A DNA stretch of 41,305 bases from a virus, in IMG/VR virus record IMGVR_UViG_3300020197_000054, positions 1 to 41,305 of that record; one strand, written 5' to 3'. Shown piece by piece: positions 9,006-18,781 of the stretch. The notes under the pieces were generated by a model. The model saw nothing but the letters and a program-made list of their open reading frames with translations. It ran no database searches and was not told the origin of the DNA. A program made the position numbers and the translations under genes. Numbering within the stretch: the stretch's first letter is position 1; every line of letters starts with the position of its first letter.

Positions 9006-12000
9006 ATGTCAAATTCATATAGAATAAGAACCGAAGTAGGTGTAGATAAATCATTAAAGGTATTACTTGAACAAGAATATGAATATCTTGAGATATTATC
9101 CCTAAAGGTTTTACAAAGTCAAATTTATACAAGACAATGCTCAGATTATGGTGTAATCATAGGTAGGGTAACCGCTAATAATGGGTTTGGAATACCAAAT
9201 GCTAAAGTTTCAGTATTCATACCTTTATCCCCTGAAGATGAAAACAATCCTATAATAAGTGAATTATACCCTTATAAATCTTTAAGTGACACAAATGAAG
9301 ATGGGTATCGATATAATCTCCTACCTTATAAACAACAACATAGTGGTCATAGCCCGACAGGTACTTTCTTTGATAGAGAAGATGTCCTAACAAACCCTAC
9401 ATTCATTGAGGTTTACGATAAGTATTATAAATATACCGCTAAAACAAATGATAGTGGTGACTACATGATATTTGGAGTTCCATTAGGAGAACAAACAATA
9501 CATGTTGATGTTGATTTATCCGATATAGGAGAATTCTCATTATCACCCCAAGATTTAGTCAGAACAGGAGCGGCAACTGAAGCTCAAGTTGCGGGGACAC
9601 AGTTCAAAACGTCATCAAACCTAAATTCATTACCACAAATTATTTCAATTAATAGAGTTGTTGAAGTAGAACCTCTTTGGGGACAACCTGAAGTATGTAG
9701 TTTAGGTATTATCAGAAGCGATTTCGATTTAACAAGTGAAGCAAATATTGATATAACACCCACCGCAATTTTTATGGGGTCAATAGTATCAACAGTTGAT
9801 AATCATACACAAAAAAGAAATTGTAAACCTAAAAATAGACATGGTAATTTATGTAGTTTAGTTGCGGGTCCTGGTGAAATATTAGTAATTAGACAAACTA
9901 TACAACAAGATGTTAATGGTAGACCTGTTTTAGAGACATTTGATTTAGAACAGGGGGGGCAAGTGATTGATGAAAACGGTACATGGTTAATTGATGTACC
10001 TATGAATTTGGATTATTATATAACCAATGAATTTGGTGAAAAAGTATTATCAAATGACCCTGAGAAAGGAGTACCAACAAGAGGTAAATACAGATTTAAA
10101 GTTAAATGGGCACAATCACCTACATTATCGGAACCTGTTAAAAGAGGTTATTTTTTAGTACCTAACATAAAAGAGCATGGATGGGTTATTAATGGTGGGA
10201 ATAGAATCGACCCTTTAACTAATGGGTCCGCATCACCGTCAGATACTTTAGAGGCTATTAAATCGTATTCGTTTAGTTTAGATTGGAATGACTACCCTGA
10301 TATACAAGGTGCTATTAATTGTGAAGACACCTTTTATGATATGCAATATAATAAGGTATATACGGTATCACAATTAATAGACCAATATAGAAAAGGATAT
10401 ATACCTAGTAAAGTGATTGGGGTCAAACACATTCTTGATGATGTATGCGAGAGCGAAAACGTTAAATTTCCAACAAACGACGCTTTCTTAAGATTTGATT
10501 TAATATACTTATTATTTACAATAATGATGTATATATTTAAACCAACTTTATACCAATTATTAGTAATTGTACACGTTTTAGCATTTTTAATAAAATTCAT
10601 TTTAGGTCCTATATTAGCAATTGTTGTTGCAGTTGTTTTTTTGATAGTCATATTAGTATGTAATTTCATTAATGGTATTATTTGGGTTATAAATTTATTT
10701 GCGAATGTTAATAAATTGGATTGCCCCACTATTCAAGACCTGCAAGAACTAATTGTTAAATTACTTAATTTATGGAAGTTATTTACAAAAATAAATTTAC
10801 CTAACTTATCTTATAGTGATTGTGAATTATGTAACTGTAAAGAACCTGATAGTGTTGAAAATAACGCTACAAGCCCATCACCAACTAATATAGATTCCGA
10901 ATCCATTATTAATAATTCAGGAATAAATTCCTATTTAACGAATTATTTAGATAGTAGTAAATATACCGCAAACCAAGGATTTTCTTACCCAAGTGCTTTT
11001 GAAAGTATTATGGCAGGTGCTAGTTTTGATGGTTCAGGGCCTAAAACTTATACACCCCAAATGACTAAATATGGTAATGATAATGGTGATGACAGACATT
11101 TGTTTACGAGTAGTTTAACTTTAGCTGAGAGAATTAATCTATTCAATAACAAAGCTAAATATTTTAATGATGGTGGGGGGACTAATCCTGGAGGAGGGTT
11201 TAATAGAATTAAAGTAACTTTCCAAACACAACTTAATAATCCTATAGTAAAGTATCATTATGACAACGTTATTGTGGTCTCAATTAAAGATACTAAACTA
11301 TCAGAAATGCAGGCAGGTCAGATAGTCACATTCCAAAATCCAGAACTTTCTGCAGACGTTAATTTAACAGGGTATACTCAATTAAATCAATTTGCAACCA
11401 AAAGTATTACAGGAACTTCAATTAACGACAATGGTCAAATTACAGTATATTATTCGGACCCATCTGATTTAAATGGTTCGTCATCACCATTGTCAGTGTT
11501 ATATGATATTGAACAAGACCCTGATGATGCTACATATGCAAAATTTGGAATGGATATCGAATATTTCCAAGTCATAACCGCTATGACTTATAGTAATTTT
11601 AGCTCATTATGTACCCCAAACCCATTATCTTTAAGAGATAGATATTTGTTTAATAATATGAGATTTGAATATCTTAAATCGGTAACTAATTGTTGGTATG
11701 ATGATTATTATCAAAACCCATTACAATCTTACGATAATTATGAAAATCAAGTTATAACATTTTTGGTTAGAGGTGTTGACCCTTATAGTACAAGAAAACA
11801 AAATTCATATGATTTAAGTAGATTATTTGGATACACATCATGGGGAATACCTGGGTTAACTGTAACAGGTGATTATAAATTAAATCACCCTATAAGAGGA
11901 GGTGTTAAATCAGTTAAACATAGTATGATAAGTGATGTAACATTAACCGACAGTAATAATTATAATTTATATTATGATTCATTTCACTTCCTACCTGAAT

Positions 12001-14099
12001 CTAACCCATCAAACGCAGGGTTTAGTGGGTTTACCTCTACATTACCAAGTTATTACTCTAGACTTGACGCTTCTGATTTATCTTTTACACCTTTAGGTGC
12101 GTTATCATTAAATAATGTTTGTTCTTCAGGTCCTTTTGGGTATAATGTTGCAAGTATAAGACCTTTTAATACAATTATATCTAATGGTAATGGATTTTTA
12201 CTTGAATGGGATGTTGTCGTTCCATTTGTTTTTCCTCCGAACTGTACTGAGATTAGAACCGCAACACAAAATAGTTACCCTAACGATAACAAAGGTTATT
12301 TTGTTAATGAAATTGTTGAGGGTGGTTCGGCTATGTTACAGAGAGTTAAAGTTCAATTTGGTGTAGGAACCTACGCAAATGGATATTCATACGCACCTAA
12401 ATACGCGACAGTTCCTTACGGATATAATAATTTAGGTATTAATGGTAACCAAATTATTATGAGGTCGGATAGATTACCGACATCAACAAGTACAAAAGAA
12501 ACCTCCAATAATAGTTTTGCATTACAGATGAATCCTAATTTTGCGGTTTATTTAGTTTCAGATGACGGGTCAGTACCTGTTAATAATGAATCAACACAAC
12601 CATCAACTTCAACAGGAGCGAACCAAGATAGTAGTGAAGATAATGATGGTAATAAAGTGTTAGATTCATTTAATTGCCCTCAAATGGTTCCTCTTGGTTG
12701 TTATTATGGGGCAACACCTGGTTGTGGTAATTCGTTCACACCCACAGAAATTGACATACAACCTGATAATGATGGGTGTTATTATAATGGTATAAACGGT
12801 GAAAAAATAATGGTTAATGGTTGTTATGTTACAGTAACAAGTATATTTTTATCTTTACCCAAAGATTTTAAAATATTAACTGAATGGTCCTCAAGATTAT
12901 TAATTACATTTGGCGCTTGTAGAGACGTTTGGTCTCAAATGTTCACTAATAATTGGATTAATGGTACGTTATACGCATTTGCATTTAAGAATGATAGATT
13001 CTTTACAGGTCCAACCGACACACCTGCAAATTCACCATATAGTTTATATTGTAGAGATACAGTTTATTTGCATCCAACTACTTTAAACTTTTATTATAGG
13101 TCAAGTCCTTGGGATGGTAATAGTTTTATTGGGGCTCAACCTCCAACACCTCTTTTTGGAGGTAGTTACGGAGGAAATGATAAAAACCTAAGATTTCCAA
13201 CAACAATGTTAGATATGGGACCTAGAACACAATACTTACAAGAATTAATAATGTCAGATGATTTTGATGGTTATGTAGTAAATAAATTAGGACCAACAAC
13301 GTATACTGATGTTTCTGAAATATTGAATTTATTCATCATTAGTCGACTATCTAATACTAGTTTCTTATCACAATTATTTGGGACTTCAGGAGCAAATATA
13401 TTAAGTTATTTTAACGGAAGGACTAAATTTATGGTTGACGCCGACTACGCACAAACAGTTTCTGTAAGTTCAGAATTAGGTGTTGCAGAATTTAATTCAG
13501 AAAATTACCCCCAACTTACATGTGCTCAAGACCCTATTTATTTTAATGGTGGTAATGCTACTGATGGTATTATAGGTGTTTTCTTTTCATCAGACACACA
13601 AGTTAGAGATTTTATAACCCCTAAAAGAACAATTATTGTTGAAGATGCTATGGTAACTGATGATTGTGCGTTTGGTAACTTTAAAGTCTTTTCACAAACT
13701 GTCCCATTCTACCAATGGAACATTAAACAAAACCCTGACCAAGATAGTATTTTTGGTTCACAAGGTAATGAATGGTATACGACACCTTTAGGTAGTAGTT
13801 TTTATAGTAACAAATACCAATCAATGGATAGATTAGAGCAGACTTCAAGATATATGAGAACAAATACAAGTAGTTTTATTAAAGATTTTAAAGGGTATAT
13901 TTATTCATACAATACTTCCACAGGACAATATAACCCAAATCATGATTCGGTACAACCTAATTCAACACCTTACAGTTCATCAGAAAGAATATTTACAGTT
14001 GGGGCACCTTTCCACTTCTATTTTGGTCTTAAAAAAGGAAAAACCGCATTTGACAGATTTGCAACTAAATGGATTAAAACTGATATAATTACAGATTAA
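9006..14099 (+). CDS. Very large baseplate/tail structural protein with a hydrophobic membrane-like segment
   Basis: A 1697-aa protein located where T4 carries gp7-type wedge genes. Residues ~45-170 look like a carboxypeptidase-regulatory/Ig-like fold (VIIGRVTANNGFGIPNAKVS, then DSGDYMIFGVPLGEQTIHVD). Residues ~495-570 are extremely hydrophobic, with stretches such as LIYLLFTIMMYIF, LLVIVHVLAFLIKFI and AIVVAVVFLIVILVC, equal to three or four possible membrane helices. A small Cys cluster (DCELCNC) follows near residue 605. The remaining ~1080 residues are Asn/Ser/Tyr/Gly-rich, typical of virion beta structure, and end in APFHFYFGLKKGKTAFDRF. The operon position argues for a virion baseplate part; the hydrophobic core is unusual for one. 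No specific homologue is claimed. Confidence 0.75.
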   Translation: MSNSYRIRTEVGVDKSLKVLLEQEYEYLEILSLKVLQSQIYTRQCSDYGVIIGRVTANNGFGIPNAKVSVFIPLSPEDENNPIISELYPYKSLSDTNEDGYRYNLLPYKQQHSGHSPTGTFFDREDVLTNPTFIEVYDKYYKYTAKTNDSGDYMIFGVPLGEQTIHVDVDLSDIGEFSLSPQDLVRTGAATEAQVAGTQFKTSSNLNSLPQIISINRVVEVEPLWGQPEVCSLGIIRSDFDLTSEANIDITPTAIFMGSIVSTVDNHTQKRNCKPKNRHGNLCSLVAGPGEILVIRQTIQQDVNGRPVLETFDLEQGGQVIDENGTWLIDVPMNLDYYITNEFGEKVLSNDPEKGVPTRGKYRFKVKWAQSPTLSEPVKRGYFLVPNIKEHGWVINGGNRIDPLTNGSASPSDTLEAIKSYSFSLDWNDYPDIQGAINCEDTFYDMQYNKVYTVSQLIDQYRKGYIPSKVIGVKHILDDVCESENVKFPTNDAFLRFDLIYLLFTIMMYIFKPTLYQLLVIVHVLAFLIKFILGPILAIVVAVVFLIVILVCNFINGIIWVINLFANVNKLDCPTIQDLQELIVKLLNLWKLFTKINLPNLSYSDCELCNCKEPDSVENNATSPSPTNIDSESIINNSGINSYLTNYLDSSKYTANQGFSYPSAFESIMAGASFDGSGPKTYTPQMTKYGNDNGDDRHLFTSSLTLAERINLFNNKAKYFNDGGGTNPGGGFNRIKVTFQTQLNNPIVKYHYDNVIVVSIKDTKLSEMQAGQIVTFQNPELSADVNLTGYTQLNQFATKSITGTSINDNGQITVYYSDPSDLNGSSSPLSVLYDIEQDPDDATYAKFGMDIEYFQVITAMTYSNFSSLCTPNPLSLRDRYLFNNMRFEYLKSVTNCWYDDYYQNPLQSYDNYENQVITFLVRGVDPYSTRKQNSYDLSRLFGYTSWGIPGLTVTGDYKLNHPIRGGVKSVKHSMISDVTLTDSNNYNLYYDSFHFLPESNPSNAGFSGFTSTLPSYYSRLDASDLSFTPLGALSLNNVCSSGPFGYNVASIRPFNTIISNGNGFLLEWDVVVPFVFPPNCTEIRTATQNSYPNDNKGYFVNEIVEGGSAMLQRVKVQFGVGTYANGYSYAPKYATVPYGYNNLGINGNQIIMRSDRLPTSTSTKETSNNSFALQMNPNFAVYLVSDDGSVPVNNESTQPSTSTGANQDSSEDNDGNKVLDSFNCPQMVPLGCYYGATPGCGNSFTPTEIDIQPDNDGCYYNGINGEKIMVNGCYVTVTSIFLSLPKDFKILTEWSSRLLITFGACRDVWSQMFTNNWINGTLYAFAFKNDRFFTGPTDTPANSPYSLYCRDTVYLHPTTLNFYYRSSPWDGNSFIGAQPPTPLFGGSYGGNDKNLRFPTTMLDMGPRTQYLQELIMSDDFDGYVVNKLGPTTYTDVSEILNLFIISRLSNTSFLSQLFGTSGANILSYFNGRTKFMVDADYAQTVSVSSELGVAEFNSENYPQLTCAQDPIYFNGGNATDGIIGVFFSSDTQVRDFITPKRTIIVEDAMVTDDCAFGNFKVFSQTVPFYQWNIKQNPDQDSIFGSQGNEWYTTPLGSSFYSNKYQSMDRLEQTSRYMRTNTSSFIKDFKGYIYSYNTSTGQYNPNHDSVQPNSTPYSSSERIFTVGAPFHFYFGLKKGKTAFDRFATKWIKTDIITD

Positions 14100-14100
14100 T

Positions 14101-15888
14101 ATGGGTAATAGAAATGATTTACGAGTGGTTTTAGGGTCTTTGAGATATAAGTCAGCACCTAACACAAACTTATTTTTTCAAGTACCACTTAAACAAACTT
14201 TTAAAGAAAATACTGAATTTGATAGAAGTATTGATGTTGATTTGGAACAAGTATTTAATAATGAACGACAAGAATCAGATATTTTTAGACCTACCGCAAA
14301 ATTTTCATTATTATTTAAAAATTCATATTCAGGTTTTACAAATTATCCACCATTTGAAAATAATTTATATTATCTTAATTCACAAGAAGCGGCAATTGCT
14401 CAATGTTTAAATGGTAATCCTGATGCGATAAGTTGGACAGGACTACCCCAATATAACGAATTTGATTTTGTTAGGAATGATTATAATGTACCTGGTTATA
14501 CACAATTACCTGATGAACATATAATCTTCACACCTAAAAGTGCTTCGAGTTATAATTGGAATTTTTTTGTTAGTTATCCATATGAAAATGATTACACTAA
14601 ACAATTAAAGGCCGTTGATTTTAAAACAAACATTACGTTAAATTGGATAGTTGGTGATGGTATACCGTTTATAATTGAAAAAGTCGACAATGGAGGATTG
14701 GGACAAATATCTTTTAGATGTCCTATTAAACATGGATTATCAGTAGGGGAATTTGTTAAATTAAGTTTATCTTATAATGGAGATGATTTATTCCAAGTGA
14801 ATTCATTAGGAGCTCAAACTTATGGAAGTGAAGAGTATGTATTTAATATTGTAGATGTTGGATACACTAGTGTTTTTAATAATAATGTGACTGGCACGGC
14901 AAAGAGAGTTATACTAGGTGACAGTGAAACAGACACGATATCTGAATATTATGTTAGAAGACATAAAATATTAACAAATTCTGAAAATGCAGTTGTAAGT
15001 AAGGCGGGATTTGAACAAAGTATTTTTGGGGAGACTAAAAAATTTGAGAGTAGTGGTTTTACCCCGAATCAAGTATCAAGAGTCTCTATTAAAGAAGGTT
15101 CACAATCATATACCTTATCATTTAATAAAGATATTAAAATAAATCCTTTAAGAGATAATCAAAAAAGACCATTAACAGAATTATTTTTTACTGTTATATG
15201 GAAAGGTTTTTTCGGATGGACCTTTGGGTTACCAAATGGTAATGGAGGTTTTAACGGATTAAAAGAAGGGTGGGAATTTAACCTACCTTTAAACTCGACA
15301 GGACAACCAAATAGTTGGTGGAGTAACTCAAATTCGGACTCCGATGTTAACATACCACTTGGGGTTTACAACACTGCTCAAGGGTTACCACCATACGTGT
15401 CACCATCATTCAACGGGTTTACATATATTGATTCATTAAAGGAAGATGATATAATAGACGGAGATGTTTGTGAATGGAGTAATTATGACCAAAAAGAGAG
15501 AGTTATTTCAAAAATTTACCATAAGATAAAATTTAACCCTTTTGTATTTTCTATAGGAGGAAATCCCGCAAATCAATTTGGTTATTACTATCAACCTCAT
15601 CATGGAGTTACGATTAGAGTATTCTCAGATTATATCGAAGATGGGGACCCCCAAAATGTTGTAGGTATTCCTGATTATTCTTATTTCTCAACAACTAAAA
15701 ATTTATTTATATGGAGAGATTTATATCCATATGGTTATATTGATAGTTCTTTTAACGGTGTTAATTATCCATTTTTAAACGGTGTTCATTATCCATTTAA
15801 CAATAATATATTCAGAATAATACCTGAAGGAACTAATTATAATGAACAGACCATAATAGCAGAACCATTAATTGACGATTGTGAGTAA
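14101..15888 (+). CDS. Baseplate/tail structural protein, unknown
   Basis: 595 aa, starting one base after the preceding stop. Rich in Asn, Phe, Tyr and Gly with many short beta segments and no signal peptide or membrane helix. Recognisable local features include SFRCPIKHGLSVGEFVKLSL near residue 210 and ERVISKIYHKIKFNPFVFSI near 465, but no named family was recognised. By gene order it could take the place of T4 gp8 (334 aa), yet no sequence motif supports this. Tight coupling with both neighbours makes a shared role in the baseplate likely. Its end overlaps the start of the next gene. Confidence 0.7.
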   Translation: MGNRNDLRVVLGSLRYKSAPNTNLFFQVPLKQTFKENTEFDRSIDVDLEQVFNNERQESDIFRPTAKFSLLFKNSYSGFTNYPPFENNLYYLNSQEAAIAQCLNGNPDAISWTGLPQYNEFDFVRNDYNVPGYTQLPDEHIIFTPKSASSYNWNFFVSYPYENDYTKQLKAVDFKTNITLNWIVGDGIPFIIEKVDNGGLGQISFRCPIKHGLSVGEFVKLSLSYNGDDLFQVNSLGAQTYGSEEYVFNIVDVGYTSVFNNNVTGTAKRVILGDSETDTISEYYVRRHKILTNSENAVVSKAGFEQSIFGETKKFESSGFTPNQVSRVSIKEGSQSYTLSFNKDIKINPLRDNQKRPLTELFFTVIWKGFFGWTFGLPNGNGGFNGLKEGWEFNLPLNSTGQPNSWWSNSNSDSDVNIPLGVYNTAQGLPPYVSPSFNGFTYIDSLKEDDIIDGDVCEWSNYDQKERVISKIYHKIKFNPFVFSIGGNPANQFGYYYQPHHGVTIRVFSDYIEDGDPQNVVGIPDYSYFSTTKNLFIWRDLYPYGYIDSSFNGVNYPFLNGVHYPFNNNIFRIIPEGTNYNEQTIIAEPLIDDCE

Positions 15889-16687
15889 TAAATTTTTATT
15901 TACCATACCTAACGATACTAAAGGGATTCAAATTCCTATAGAAATGAAATGGGATTTTTATGGTAGAACTGATAGTATTGAGTTATATGAGGATGATGTT
16001 TTAACAACAATCATAGGGGTTGCTGATGATTTTGAAGTAGTTAGATTTTCACATAACTCCTATGGTAATAATCAAGAGACTAAATTAGGATACGAGTTTT
16101 ATTTTTATGATGGACCACCACCAACAAACCAAAGCGTTTTAACATCCACAGTTACTGATTGGAAAAATAGTTATTTATCTGAAGGATTTACAGGTGATGA
16201 AATTTATTATTATACCAAACCATTCACAAAATCATTTTTTAAATTAGATTTTTATGATACTAACGATACAGTTACACAAACTAATTATTTTAGTGTGATT
16301 ATACCCGTTCAGCAAGGAGAAACTGAAAGTGTTAGTATTTCACCCTTATTTCCTAACGTTAATATTAAAAAACCAAAATATTCATTAGATTTTGTTGGTG
16401 ATAAAGAAGGTTTCTTTTTGTATTGGTTAGTGAATACAGAATTTTTAAACATCAACACCTTTTACATGTCGGCTAAATTTTTTGATGGTAAACTAGGGGT
16501 TTTTGTTAGAATGATGAACGAACCACAATCATCATTACCTAATAAATTTGTATTTGATTCTCCGAGGTATTTTTTTAATAAAGTTGTTTTAGATTATAAC
16601 ACTAAAACATATGAAATATTTGATTATTTAAACAACCGTATAGGTGCGGGAACACCAATAAAATGGTATGAATATATTAACCCTTAA
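15881..16687 (+). CDS. Structural protein, unknown, GTG start
   Basis: About 268 aa if translation starts at the GTG at 15881 (MSNKFLFTIPND). This overlaps the preceding stop by 8 bases and is preferred over a TTG at 15872. The protein is beta-rich, with many aromatic residues and Asp/Asn-rich turns (YEFYFYDGPPPTNQS, KSFFKLDFYDTNDTV), and ends in GAGTPIKWYEYINP. There is no signal peptide, membrane segment or recognised family. Overlap with the gene before and a TAATG junction with the gene after indicate coupled translation within the tail operon. Confidence 0.65.
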   Translation: MSNKFLFTIPNDTKGIQIPIEMKWDFYGRTDSIELYEDDVLTTIIGVADDFEVVRFSHNSYGNNQETKLGYEFYFYDGPPPTNQSVLTSTVTDWKNSYLSEGFTGDEIYYYTKPFTKSFFKLDFYDTNDTVTQTNYFSVIIPVQQGETESVSISPLFPNVNIKKPKYSLDFVGDKEGFFLYWLVNTEFLNINTFYMSAKFFDGKLGVFVRMMNEPQSSLPNKFVFDSPRYFFNKVVLDYNTKTYEIFDYLNNRIGAGTPIKWYEYINP

Positions 16688-17874
16688 TGGACGAAAGATA
16701 TTATAGTATAAGAATATCACCTGAAGTAATTAATGGTGATTTATTTTTACATTCATATGATGCGGGTAACTCAGAACCAGACCCTAACGACCCTTGTTGT
16801 GAAATTGTAACATCAACAACAACTTTAAATTTTACAGGTCTTACTTACGTGTATTCATCGATGACCCAAGTAGTTAGTGGAGGTACTGATGGAAGTTCGT
16901 TATTAACGGGACTAACTGTCCCTGTGTTTTTAACCGAAACGACTGTTGATGTTGGTTATTATTCTGTTTTTGATGGTATGGTATTACAAAAAGATACCAT
17001 GACTAATTTTTTATTTTCGGCATCGACATTTTCACCATATACCTATTATTTTTATAATACTTCAGATACTGAATTTAAAAAATATTTACAATTTGCAACA
17101 TATAAAGTGGATTGGGGAGATGGAACGCCAATTGATTTAATTACAACAACCGCACCCAATTTTTATAGTCATACTTATGCTCAAGATGGTGAATTCACAA
17201 TAACTTTTTCAGGAATGAGTCCTTGGGGAACAAATATTGTTGAAAAAACAGTCTATGTCCCATTCACAGGAGTTACAGTACCTAACCCAAATGGAACCGC
17301 GTATTTTTTACCTGCGGGAGGTAGTTGGTCAGGAACACCTTTAATGTATGATTATTTATTTACGGGAGATTCAAATTGTGATGTTTATGACCAATCAAGT
17401 TATAACTATACCACTGTACCATTTTTAATTTCTGGGTATACCACATCTACGATGACTGATTTACAACAATACGGTAGTAAATTTAATCCGATGATGTTTA
17501 ATGGTAAATATAAAATAGGTGTACAAGTTACAGGAACATCTGGTAGTATTGGGACTTTTTGGGGTCCATCTTTAGATAATACTTATACTGCCTATACAAT
17601 AAATGATATTGATTATTATGATTATAGTGATGGTACTACAGTATTCATGACTTATTCATCAGGTATGACACCTGATATGATAGTCTGTTCAGCAATTACA
17701 AAAAATGAGGTATTATTGAACGTAATTGATGAAGCAGAAATACAAACTAATGTATTTATAGAAAGAGGTAAAAACTCGGCATTAGAACGAATCCAAAGGT
17801 TAGGAGAAGTTGATAATGTGGGGGACCTTGAAAAATATGGATACAAATTTTTTAATGTAAAAAATACAGGATAA
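16687..17874 (+). CDS. Structural protein with a PKD domain
   Basis: 395 aa, start codon overlapping the preceding stop (TAATG). Residues ~138-190 form a PKD (polycystic kidney disease) Ig-like domain: VDWGDGTPIDLI, then FYSHTYAQDGEFTITFSG, which hold the WGDG-turn and the H-T-Y strand typical of the family. PKD folds serve as spacers or carbohydrate/protein contact modules in cell-surface and tail proteins and are common in Bacteroidota. The C-terminal ~50 residues switch to a helical, charged sequence (NSALERIQRLGEVDNVGDLE), perhaps the part that attaches to the baseplate. The precise role is unknown. Confidence 0.7.
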   Translation: MDERYYSIRISPEVINGDLFLHSYDAGNSEPDPNDPCCEIVTSTTTLNFTGLTYVYSSMTQVVSGGTDGSSLLTGLTVPVFLTETTVDVGYYSVFDGMVLQKDTMTNFLFSASTFSPYTYYFYNTSDTEFKKYLQFATYKVDWGDGTPIDLITTTAPNFYSHTYAQDGEFTITFSGMSPWGTNIVEKTVYVPFTGVTVPNPNGTAYFLPAGGSWSGTPLMYDYLFTGDSNCDVYDQSSYNYTTVPFLISGYTTSTMTDLQQYGSKFNPMMFNGKYKIGVQVTGTSGSIGTFWGPSLDNTYTAYTINDIDYYDYSDGTTVFMTYSSGMTPDMIVCSAITKNEVLLNVIDEAEIQTNVFIERGKNSALERIQRLGEVDNVGDLEKYGYKFFNVKNTG

Positions 17875-17875
17875 T

Positions 17876-18781
17876 ATGGCAACAGGAACTTACGGTACAA
17901 TAAGACCAGCGGACGTTTCCCCCGAAGATGTTGAGATAATTTTAAATTATACCCCATCAAGAGATGAAACTAATAATTTTGTATTAACTAAACTTGATGC
18001 GAAAACATTATTAAGACCTTATTTTAATAATGATAGTACTGGGGGTTCCTCAGTAGAAGTGTTAGGTGGTTTATATAATTTAACATTACCTTCAGACCAA
18101 TTTAATAAATTAGGGATTTATACTCTTTATATTAGACCTGCTCAAATCAGGACAACTATTTTGGATTGTGGGGTATTATCATCATTACCTAATGTTAGAG
18201 GTTTAGTAATTGATTTAAATTCAGTACCTTCTGAATATAGAAATAAATTTATAAATCAAGGGTTAGTTGGATTTAGAATTGAATATCTTAATACCGATGG
18301 GTCTAAGATACCTAATTTTTTTAGAATCATCACATCATCATTTTTTTGTGAACCCGTTGTTCAAAATTTAACCAACACATCGCAAAAAGCTATAAGATAT
18401 AGATACACCGAAAATAATACTAATTTAGTATTCTGTACTTTATCACCATCATCTGCACCAACAAACAAACCAAACGCAATACCTTTTATTGGACAACCAA
18501 ATCAAAGTATTGTAATATCTAATACATTCTTCAATCCAATAACATTAGATGTTGAAGTTGCGGAACATGACTTCTCAACGTTGGCAATTGCATTGTTTGG
18601 AAACCAAACTAAGTCTATCGATGACGGTATTTACACGATGTACGACACTCAAAATAACATCTATAGACAATACAATCTATATGAAATTAGAGACCAATTT
18701 AACGAGTTATTATTTGAGGTTAGACAAGATAGAGGTGATAATATTGATTTTAGTAAAAACTTTACAAATATAACACAATAA
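17876..18781 (+). CDS. Structural protein, unknown
   Basis: 301 aa, one base after the preceding stop. The start MATGTYGTIRPADVSPEDVE is followed by a mixed alpha/beta body with LGIYTLYIRPAQIRTTILDC and RGLVIDLNSVPSE. The C-terminus (YNLYEIRDQFNELLFEVRQD) is helical and charged. No family recognised; no signal peptide or membrane segment. Its place between the PKD protein and the 1006-aa protein, with the stop overlapping the next start (TAATG), marks it as a member of the baseplate/tail set. Confidence 0.65.
   Translation: MATGTYGTIRPADVSPEDVEIILNYTPSRDETNNFVLTKLDAKTLLRPYFNNDSTGGSSVEVLGGLYNLTLPSDQFNKLGIYTLYIRPAQIRTTILDCGVLSSLPNVRGLVIDLNSVPSEYRNKFINQGLVGFRIEYLNTDGSKIPNFFRIITSSFFCEPVVQNLTNTSQKAIRYRYTENNTNLVFCTLSPSSAPTNKPNAIPFIGQPNQSIVISNTFFNPITLDVEVAEHDFSTLAIALFGNQTKSIDDGIYTMYDTQNNIYRQYNLYEIRDQFNELLFEVRQDRGDNIDFSKNFTNITQ

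Noticed and set aside
10334-10729. 131-codon minus-strand open frame opposite the hydrophobic part of the 1697-aa gene
   Set aside because: It is antisense to a well-supported gene, has no leader or box, and its composition is the complement of hydrophobic codons.
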